Shown here piece after piece: positions 17,822-22,812 of a stretch of DNA of 22,812 nt. The stretch is from JAFAVZ01 sp036009105 (lineage in GTDB: Bacteria > Acidobacteriota > Thermoanaerobaculia > Gp7-AA8). Every line of letters starts with the position of its first letter. Positions within the stretch are counted from its first letter, which is position 1. The position numbers and the translations under genes are program-made. Location: contig DASYMJ010000225.1 in NCBI GenBank assembly GCA_036009105.1, forward strand, positions 1 to 22,812. Direction: 5' to 3'. The notes under the pieces are model-generated. The model did no database searches. It saw nothing but the letters and a program-made list of their open reading frames with translations, and had not been told where the DNA came from.

Positions 17822-17973
17822 CCCGCCCGCGGCCCGCTGCCCACCGCCCGCAGCCCGCTGTTCGCCGCCCGCTGCTCGCGGCCCGCTGCCCGCCGCCCCG
17901 CGGGCCGGCTGCCCGCTGCCCACCGCCCGCAGCCCGCTGCCCGCTGCTCGCTGCTCGCTGATCGCTGATCGCC
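17822..17973. repeat. Degenerate GC-rich heptanucleotide array
   Basis: About 20 head-to-tail copies of a degenerate 7-mer (plus-strand consensus CTGCYCG, variants CTGATCG, CCGCCCG, CAGCCCG) fill most of the divergent intergenic region. A 29-bp block at 17832-17860 is repeated exactly at 17911-17939. A GC palindrome (around 17896-17908) interrupts the phase between the two. On the minus strand the units give GGG every seven bases over several consecutive copies, a pattern compatible with G-quadruplex formation. Short reading frames across it are repeat artefacts. It ends about 50 bp before the response-regulator start. Confidence 0.85.
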
Positions 17974-18022
17974 AAAACGCTGTTCAGCTGGCTCATTTTC
18001 CGCAATGATCCGTCCCGGCAAC

Positions 18023-19714
18023 ATGTCCGAACGGCCGGTCATCCTCATCGCGGACGACAATGACGACGTAGTAGCGCTGCTGCGAAGCTACCTGCGTCCG
18101 CTCGACTGCGAGGTCCTCACGGCGAAGGACGGCGAGGAAGCGCTCGCCGTGGCGCAGACGCGTCTGCCCGCCGTCGTGCTGCTTGACGTCATGATGCCGA
18201 AGCGCAGCGGGTGGGAAGTCTGCCAGGCGCTGAAAGGCGTCCAGCGCACCTCGGGCATCGCCGTCGTGCTCGTCACCGGCCGCGGCGAGGTGAAGGACCG
18301 GCTGACCGGCCTGCAGGTCGGCGCCGACGACTACCTGGTCAAGCCCTTCGACCGCGATCAGGTGGTCAACCGCATCCGGGCCCTGCTCGAGCGCAAGCAC
18401 GACCGGCGCGCCGCCGCGACCGCCACGCGCAACGAGAACATCCTCTTCGATCGCACCACGTCTCTCCCCACCGTGCCGATGGTCCTCGACCGGCTCAAGG
18501 AGCTGCTCATCGAGCAGGGGGAGCTGGGGATCGTCTTCATCGACATCGAGCAGATCGAGTCGATCGAGGCCGAGTACGGCTGGGCCTTCTTCGACGAGTT
18601 CCTGCGCCGGGTCGGCGAAGTGCTGACCAGCGAGGCCAGGCCGCGCTTCCGCAACGCCATCGTCCTGGCGCAGCGCGTGGCCGGCACGAGCTTCTTCATC
18701 TTCTTCGAGACGCGGGGAGAGGACCTCACGCAGGAGAACGCCTTCGACCAGCGGGCCAACGACCTGCGCGACACCCTGATCAAGGCGCTGCGCGAGCGTT
18801 TCCCGAAGATGCAGTCGGCGCTCATCGGATTCTTCGTCGGCGCGGCGCGCATCGACTACCGGCCGCAGATCCGGCTGGAGCGGCAGATCTACGTCGGGAT
18901 GCAGACCGCCGCGGACGCCGTGCGCGACGCCGAGCAGCAGCGCAAGAAGCAGCTCACCCGCGAGCTGCGGGACATCATCCGCCGCAAGCGCGTCACCACG
19001 CTCTTCCAGCCGATCGTCCGCGCCCGCGAGCTGACCGTGTTCGGCTACGAGATCCTGACCCGCGGTCCGGCGAACTCCTCGTTCCGCAACTCCGACATGC
19101 TCTTCGCCTTCGCCCGGGAGACGAAGCTCGCCTGGGCGCTGGAGGCCATCGCGCTCGACAATGCGCTGAAGCGTCTACGGGAGGTGGACCTGCTCGACCG
19201 CAAGTTCCTCCTCAACCTGGAGGCGGAGATGTTCGGCGAGTCCGAGTTCCGCATCCACGAGATGGCGGCCTTCTTCGCCGAGCATCGCGGCCAGTTCGTC
19301 TTCGAGCTCACCGAGCGCGCGGCGATCGAGGACTACGCGGTCTTCCGCCGCCTCCTCGATGAGTTCCGCGAGAAGGGCATCGAGGTGGCCATCGACGACG
19401 CCGGTTCCGGCTACGCCTCGCTCGAAGCGATCGCGGCGCTCTCGCCCGACTACCTGAAGGTGACGAAGAGCCTCGTCTCCGCGCTCGGCGCGGAGCCGAT
19501 CAAGCAGGACCTGGTGAAGATGCTGGTCGACCTGGCGGCGAAGATCGGCGCGAAGACCATCGCCGAGGGGATCGAGACCGTCGAAGAATACGAGGCCTGC
19601 CGCGACCTCGGCATCGACCTGCTGCAAGGCTACTTCTTCGCCCACCCGCAGGAGCAGCTCCGCCTCGGCGACGAAGAGGTCGCGCAATGCAGGATGTCCG
19701 CCTCGTCTTCCTAG
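18023..19714 (+). CDS. Response regulator with receiver, degenerate GGDEF and EAL domains
   Basis: This is a c-di-GMP signalling response regulator of 563 aa. The N-terminal receiver has the acidic pair Asp11-Asp12, the phospho-acceptor Asp55 (LLDVMMP), Thr85 and Lys107 (LVKPF). The middle region (about 145-300) resembles a GGDEF domain, but the signature is replaced by RVAGTSFFIFF, so it should not be a cyclase. The C-terminal EAL domain keeps the usual catalytic and metal residues: Glu343 (YEILTRG), Asn398, Glu428 (FELTER), Asp458-Asp459 (IDDAGSGYASL), Lys479, Glu515 (AEGIE) and Gln535 (QGYFF). Active c-di-GMP phosphodiesterase is therefore plausible. No histidine kinase is nearby. The ATG at 18023 fits the family start MSERPVILIADD; an in-frame ATG at 18005 would add six residues, and neither has a clear Shine-Dalgarno sequence. 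The 3' end overlaps the RNase Z gene by 28 bp. Confidence 0.9.
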   Translation: MSERPVILIADDNDDVVALLRSYLRPLDCEVLTAKDGEEALAVAQTRLPAVVLLDVMMPKRSGWEVCQALKGVQRTSGIAVVLVTGRGEVKDRLTGLQVGADDYLVKPFDRDQVVNRIRALLERKHDRRAAATATRNENILFDRTTSLPTVPMVLDRLKELLIEQGELGIVFIDIEQIESIEAEYGWAFFDEFLRRVGEVLTSEARPRFRNAIVLAQRVAGTSFFIFFETRGEDLTQENAFDQRANDLRDTLIKALRERFPKMQSALIGFFVGAARIDYRPQIRLERQIYVGMQTAADAVRDAEQQRKKQLTRELRDIIRRKRVTTLFQPIVRARELTVFGYEILTRGPANSSFRNSDMLFAFARETKLAWALEAIALDNALKRLREVDLLDRKFLLNLEAEMFGESEFRIHEMAAFFAEHRGQFVFELTERAAIEDYAVFRRLLDEFREKGIEVAIDDAGSGYASLEAIAALSPDYLKVTKSLVSALGAEPIKQDLVKMLVDLAAKIGAKTIAEGIETVEEYEACRDLGIDLLQGYFFAHPQEQLRLGDEEVAQCRMSASSS

Positions 19715-20580
19715 GCACCGGCAGCGCCACGCCATCGCGCGAGCGCAACGTCGCGGCGGTGGCCATCGTCTTCGACGGACGCACGCTCCTGTTCGACTGC
19801 GGCGAAGCGACGCAGCATCAGCTGATGCGCAGCGACCTCGGCATGGGCTCCCTCGAGGCGGTCTTCATCACCCACCTGCACGGCGACCACCTCTAGGGTC
19901 TGCCCGGCCTGCTCGCCACACTCGGCCTCAATGGGCGCGAGCGCCCGTTGCCGGTCTACGGCCCTCCCGGCCTGCACCGGTTTCTCGCGGCGCTGCCGTA
20001 TCCCGGCGCGCCCTACGGCGTGGAGGTGCACGAGGCGTCCGACCGCATCGGCGACGGCTACCGTGTGGCTCACAGGCTCCTGGACCATACCGTTCCATGT
20101 TTCGGCTACTCCTTTCTGGAAGACGACCGGCCGGGCCGTTTCGACGTCGAAGCCGCGCGCGCCCTCGACGTGCCCGAGGGGCCGCTCTTCGGCTCCTTGC
20201 AGCACGGCTCGGACGTCACGCTGCCGTCCGGACGCGTCGTCTCGCCATCCGAGGTGCTCGGTCCCGGCCGCTCCGGACGCCGCATCGTGTACTGCACCGA
20301 TACGCGGCCCTGCGCGGCATCGGTGGAGCTCGCGCGGGGCGCGGACGTGCTCGTGCACGAGGCGACGTACGGCGACGACATGGCATCCGAGGCGCCCGCT
20401 CGCGGGCATTCGACCGCCGCCGATGCGGCGCGGATCGCGGCCGCGGCCGGCGTGCGGCGGCTCGTCCTGACGCACTTCAGCGCGCGTTACCGCGACGTCG
20501 CTCCGCTCCTGGCCGAGGCGCGGGCCATCTTTCCGGAGACGGAGGCGGCCGCGGACTTTGCGGTGTTTCCGGTTCGCTAG
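19687..20580 (+). pseudogene. rnz: Ribonuclease Z (tRNase Z) interrupted by an in-frame TAG
   Basis: RNase Z is a metallo-beta-lactamase-fold endonuclease that cuts the 3' trailer from tRNA precursors. The frame encodes 297 positions, close to the normal bacterial length of about 305. The N-terminus VRLVFLGTGSATPSRERN, the metal motif THLHGDH (His63, His65, Asp67, His68), DHTVPCFGYSF, YCTDTRP, HEATY, GHSTAADAA and LTHFSARY are all present and in order. Codon 70 (19894-19896), directly after HGDHL, is TAG, where homologues usually carry Phe or Tyr before GLPGLL. The frame is otherwise open to 20580. Unless the TAG is read through, translation makes a 69-aa stub. A sequencing error, a recent nonsense mutation or recoding are all possible, and a TAC-to-TAG change is one base. 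The start has GAAGAGG about 7 bases upstream and overlaps the end of the EAL gene. Confidence 0.88.
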
Positions 20581-20582
20581 GC

Positions 20583-21116
20583 TCAGGCCACCCCATCCAT
20601 CCCCTCCTCCCGCGGCTGGGGCAGATGCCGGTCGCGATCGAACTCCAGCCGCTGGCGGGGAGGCATCGGATAGTTCGGCTCCTCCTCCAGGAGGCCGCGG
20701 CGGGACTCCTCATCGGCGTAGTAGCGGAGCCACATCTCGACCGGATCGCTGCTGCCGAAGCCGTCCGTCATGTCGATGCGGAGGTCGTAGGTGCCGATGT
20801 GGACGACCCATTCGATCTCGCGCAGGACGCCGCGGTACAGCCGCTCATACAGCGTGCGGTCGTCCAGGTGGTCGGTCGATTCGAGGAAGACGCGCAGCCG
20901 GGCCAGCCCGCGGATGACTTCCCACAGCTTGGCGTGCAGCGCGCCGTCGTCGAGCTCCTCGGGCGGCGGGATGCGCATGCCGGTCTCCAGCAGACAGTCG
21001 AGGTAGGTCTTCTCGCCGCCGGCGATCATCCGCCGCTCGAAAGTGAGCAGCTCGTCGAAGTCGACGGGCTCGTCGCCGTTCCGGTCGTCCGTCTCACCAC
21101 AGATGCAGTCACACAT
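20583..21116 (-). CDS. Unrecognised 177-aa protein with N-terminal Cys cluster
   Basis: I do not recognise this protein. It has 177 aa and is acidic and mostly helical by appearance, with no signal peptide or membrane helix. The N-terminus MCDCICGET puts cysteines at positions 2, 4 and 6 (CxCxC), which could bind a metal, form disulfides or be modified. The middle is rich in Leu, Arg and Glu. It is followed by a Trp/Tyr-containing stretch (IEWVVHIGTYDLRIDMTDGF) and a proline-rich, Arg/Asp-rich tail (about 150-177). The start is well supported: GGAGG lies 7 bases upstream of the ATG at 21116. Coding-like composition and the good ribosome binding site make it a real gene. Its stop is 2 bp from the end of the convergent RNase Z gene, and no terminator is evident between them. 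Confidence 0.78.
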   Translation of the reverse strand: MCDCICGETDDRNGDEPVDFDELLTFERRMIAGGEKTYLDCLLETGMRIPPPEELDDGALHAKLWEVIRGLARLRVFLESTDHLDDRTLYERLYRGVLREIEWVVHIGTYDLRIDMTDGFGSSDPVEMWLRYYADEESRRGLLEEEPNYPMPPRQRLEFDRDRHLPQPREEGMDGVA

Positions 21117-21134
21117 ACGTCAACCTCCGTCGCA

Positions 21135-21151
21135 ACCGAGGCTCCCTCGGT
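21135..21151 (-). promoter_or_regulatory. Inverted repeat in the leader of the 177-aa gene
   Basis: ACCGAGG and CCTCGGT form a 7-bp perfect stem around a CTC loop, 19 bp upstream of the ATG of the 177-aa gene and just upstream of its Shine-Dalgarno sequence. It may be an operator or a 5'-UTR hairpin. I could not find a convincing -35/-10 pair nearby on the minus strand, so its role is open. Confidence 0.3.
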
Positions 21152-21202
21152 CGTTTGCGGACGTCAACTCTTCTACTTCTGGTAGTTTCGGGCGCCTGCG
21201 GC

Positions 21203-21231
21203 TTGCCCTCCCGCGAGCGCGTCCCTATAAT
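21203..21231 (+). promoter_or_regulatory. Sigma-70 promoter of tRNA-Ala
   Basis: A perfect TATAAT -10 box (21226-21231) is preceded at exactly 17 bp by TTGCCC (21203-21208), a four-of-six match to TTGACA. The bases after the -10 box are CCGCCCCC, a GC-rich discriminator typical of stable-RNA promoters under stringent control. The predicted start near 21238 leaves a leader of about 54 nt before the tRNA. Confidence 0.8.
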
Positions 21232-21258
21232 CCGCCCCCTCGGAATTCTCCCTCCGGG

Positions 21259-21275
21259 CCGGCCGTTTCGGCCGG
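21259..21275 (+). other. GC-rich hairpin in the tRNA leader
   Basis: CCGGCC and GGCCGG pair as a 6-bp perfect stem around GTTTC, 16 bp before the tRNA 5' end and downstream of the predicted transcription start. It would fold in the precursor RNA, where it could guide 5' processing or act as a weak attenuator; a TGCTTTCC sequence follows it. It may simply be a sequence coincidence in GC-rich DNA. Confidence 0.4.
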
Positions 21276-21291
21276 TGCTTTCCAACCATGT

Positions 21292-21368
21292 GGGGCCATA
21301 GCTCAGTTTGGGAGAGCGCCTGAATCGCACTCAGGAGGTCGTCGGTTCGATCCCGATTGGCTCCACCA
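21292..21368 (+). tRNA. tRNA-Ala, anticodon CGC
   Basis: A full cloverleaf can be drawn by hand: acceptor GGGGCCA/TGGCTCC, D stem GCTC/GAGC, anticodon stem CCTGA/TCAGG around ATCGCAC, five-base variable loop AGGTC and T arm GTCGG-TTCGATC-CCGAT. The anticodon CGC is at 21326-21328 and reads GCG alanine codons. The acceptor stem contains the G3-U70 wobble pair that identifies alanine tRNA, with discriminator A73. The CCA end is encoded (21366-21368). CGC is the isoacceptor that suits a GC-rich genome using many GCG codons. Confidence 0.97.
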
Positions 21369-21385
21369 ACCCTATCAACAACTTA

Positions 21386-21407
21386 CGCCGATCCGAGAGG
21401 GTCGGCG
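21386..21407 (+). terminator. Stem-loop downstream of tRNA-Ala
   Basis: CGCCGATCC pairs with GGGTCGGCG (one G-T wobble) around a GAGA tetraloop, 17 bp after the tRNA CCA. It is followed by TTGCTGTTT, a short and interrupted T-rich run. The position and structure suit an intrinsic terminator for the tRNA transcript, although the T-tract is weak. Confidence 0.6.
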
Positions 21408-21446
21408 TTGCTGTTTGGGGAGGTTTGACAGCAATTCTGACAGCAA
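21408..21446. repeat. Short inverted and direct repeats after the tRNA
   Basis: TGACAGCAA occurs twice in tandem (21426-21434 and 21438-21446). The reverse half TTGCTGT lies at 21408-21414, so TTGCTGT/ACAGCAA also forms an inverted repeat. Such clustered repeats directly 3' of a tRNA resemble recombinase arm-binding sites or remnants of an integrated element. No integrase gene and no second copy of the tRNA 3' end are visible in the window, so an attachment site is only a suggestion. Confidence 0.4.
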
Positions 21447-22182
21447 CCCGGAACCGCAGCCGCATTTCCGACGCCTTTACGGCCACGCCTCTCCTCCGGC
21501 TACCTCGATACTCGCCAGCATGTAGCCCGCCACGCTAGGCCGGCCGACGTTGACTCCGGTCCGCCTTGTGCGCTGCGAGCCGGGCGACGGCGCGAGGAAC
21601 CGGAACTCCCCGGGGTGGACATGGACGCCGCGCACGGAAGGCACGTGCAGCGCCGCATGACCGCGCCGAGTCTCGTTGGCTACGATCAAGTAGCGTGCGG
21701 CGTCGAATTCTCCAAGGGGGTGGAGGTAGGAGCCTCCTGGTAGCGCTGCCGGTCACAGCCGGCTTCAAAAAAAAATCAAAAAATTTGGGCCGCGTTGGCG
21801 AACACGGCACTCCCGAGATGCGCTCACTTATCTTGGCCGCAGCTGAACCTTCCCACCGCAAGCGCGCTGCCTTGGTGGCGTGGAGGGAGTCGATCAGCGC
21901 CGCACGTTGAATGGAGCAACCGGAGGACGAGATTGAGCGCTGCGGTGACCCCTCTGCGTGATCCTTCGCCATGTCGCCGACGTACCACTGCTTTCCGTCG
22001 CGATCGATGAAGAACATCATTCCATCGGCCCCGCCGCTGTCTCTCGTCTCAAATCTGCCGCCGCGGTAGCGCACCAGACCGAGTCCTGCACCCGTCAATG
22101 GTCATGACGAGCTGTTCAGCTCCGAGCCGCGGGAAGAGCCGAGAGGCCGGCCGGCGCCAGCCGAAGACATGAGGCTCAACAA
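21447..22182. other. Gene-poor stretch with a decayed coding fragment
   Basis: No intact gene is supported here. On the minus strand at about 21960-22098 a short frame reads GLVRYRGGRFETRD ... FFIDRDGKQWYVGD. This looks coding and loosely resembles a single two-component-regulator propeller repeat (GLVRYDGGRF ... DRDGNLWIGT type). A stop codon lies two codons before it, and another frame with coding-like LFPRLGAEQLVMTIDG abuts it, suggesting a frameshifted remnant. Beyond about 21950 the frame degenerates into low-complexity Arg/Pro translation. A small GCCGG/CCGGC hairpin precedes an A-rich run at 21775-21785. Confidence 0.35.
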
Positions 22183-22707
22183 CTATCCGTCCGAAACATT
22201 TAGACGCACGGGATTACCGGCATGTGGGCCGGCCGCGTCCGTGACGATCGGTATCCAATAAAAGTCCGCGCCCGGCCGGCCCCCTGCCGATACTCTCGCA
22301 AAGATGCCCGGCGTCGGGTTGCCCGCGATCTGAGCCGGCATGACCGGCGACAATTCCACCATCGTCGTTTCGATGTAGGGCTCTCTCGCGTTCACGCTCC
22401 GGCATTTGCATTGCGTACCGCCAGACAGCTGCACAGAGCCTGCCTCGAAAGAAGCGACCAACCGCTTTTCCTGATCCATGAGCCGTTCAACATCTTGCGC
22501 CGTCACTGCTGTCCCCAGATAGTACTGGTGAAGCGCAAATAACTGAACAATCATACTCGTCCGGGTAACAACCGTTACGTCTTGAGCCGTTAAGTCGGTG
22601 TTGGCGCAAAGCGAACGAAGCGCAACTGCCGCAAGATCATCCTGCTTAGTCGACGCAGCACATGATGAGCCAACGAGTACGAGCGCAATCATCAAGGATG
22701 ATTTCAT
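22183..22707 (-). CDS. Small exported protein or lipoprotein, function unknown
   Basis: The protein has 174 aa and begins MKSSLMIALVLVGSSCAAS, with a charged Lys, a hydrophobic core and Cys16. This suggests a lipoprotein signal, but the lipobox is imperfect (Gly at -3), so ordinary Sec cleavage near the AAS is an alternative. The mature part has an early helical segment (KQDDLAAVALRSLCANTDL) and a later CKC pair in GGTQCKCRS. Its last third is beta-rich, with FYWIPIVTD. No domain is recognised. The ATG at 22707 is preferred over an in-frame GTG at 22716, because signal peptides start at MKSS. The Shine-Dalgarno sequence is weak. Base composition here is clearly less GC-rich than in the left 21 kb, which fits an acquired gene. 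Coding potential is moderate: the signal peptide argues that it is real. Confidence 0.62.
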   Translation of the reverse strand: MKSSLMIALVLVGSSCAASTKQDDLAAVALRSLCANTDLTAQDVTVVTRTSMIVQLFALHQYYLGTAVTAQDVERLMDQEKRLVASFEAGSVQLSGGTQCKCRSVNAREPYIETTMVELSPVMPAQIAGNPTPGIFARVSAGGRPGADFYWIPIVTDAAGPHAGNPVRLNVSDG

Positions 22708-22722
22708 GGCAGCCACACTGGT

Positions 22723-22736
22723 CCATTCGCGAATGG
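22723..22736. promoter_or_regulatory. Perfect 14-bp palindrome before the exported-protein gene
   Basis: CCATTCGCGAATGG is fully self-complementary and ends 15 bp before the ATG at 22707 on the minus strand. It could be an operator or a hairpin covering the ribosome binding region. The remaining 76 bases to the window edge hold no clear promoter or gene. Confidence 0.35.
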
Positions 22737-22812
22737 GAGTCTCTTGCTCAACCGATTCATTTCGCTACGATATTGCAACCGACGCGACAGCAAGAAATGT
22801 GGTTGCCCGACA

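Noticed and set aside
17822..17973. Possible CRISPR array
   Set aside because: Units are 7 bp, contiguous and degenerate, with no spacers and no cas genes nearby.
17779..18060. Small repetitive reading frames over the heptamer array (minus strand)
   Set aside because: A 7-base repeat with few stops leaves frames open and translates into repeating Arg/Ala/Gly peptides; nothing suggests they are genes.
21740..21790. Hairpin plus A/T run as an intrinsic terminator
   Set aside because: The homopolymer is A on the plus strand after the hairpin. On the minus strand the T-run precedes the hairpin, so neither direction fits.
21566..21910. Plus-strand reading frame of 114 aa in the gene-poor stretch
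   Set aside because: Its composition is low-complexity, with no motif and no ribosome binding site, and it crosses the A-rich tract.

Overview
The window is GC-rich, tightly packed chromosomal DNA, apart from a more AT-rich, gene-poor right end. No gene here fixes the taxonomy. The strong GC bias, a receiver/degenerate-GGDEF/EAL regulator, an Acidobacteriota-like RNase Z and a GC-rich heptanucleotide array suggest a high-GC soil or environmental bacterium such as Acidobacteriota (for example Thermoanaerobaculia-like). This placement is low-confidence inference.

Layout, left to right. (1) 33-1780, minus strand: a phosphoglucomutase/phosphomannomutase-family enzyme followed by a thioredoxin-like [2Fe-2S] ferredoxin whose GTG start overlaps the mutase stop codon. 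A palindromic hairpin lies just after the ferredoxin. (2) 1867-17652, minus strand: about 15.8 kb occupied by one compact five-gene operon. Its transcription order is subtilisin-like S8 protease, 1136-aa DUF6603-type protein, 1073-aa protein, 1800-aa protein, 607-aa protein. The four junctions are an 11-bp gap with the Shine-Dalgarno sequence touching the preceding stop, a 4-bp ATGA overlap, a 3-bp gap with a GAGGTGA Shine-Dalgarno sequence, and another ATGA overlap. No member has a Sec signal peptide, and only the protease has a function readable from sequence. This is the best candidate for an undescribed multi-protein system.

(3) 17653-18022: the divergent intergenic region. It holds a perfect 14-bp palindrome near the protease operon and a long degenerate heptamer array with regularly spaced GGG runs on the minus strand. 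(4) 18023-20580, plus strand: a response regulator with receiver, degenerate GGDEF and intact-looking EAL (c-di-GMP phosphodiesterase) domains. It overlaps an RNase Z gene that carries an in-frame TAG immediately after its HxHxDH metal motif. (5) 20583-21116, minus strand: an unrecognised 177-aa protein with an N-terminal cysteine cluster.

(6) 21203-21368: tRNA-Ala(CGC) with a near-consensus sigma-70 promoter and an encoded CCA end. (7) 21369-22812: hairpins, short repeats and a decayed coding fragment, then a small exported protein or lipoprotein gene with a perfect palindrome just upstream. This stretch downstream of the tRNA is less GC-rich and looks like the edge of an acquired or decaying region.
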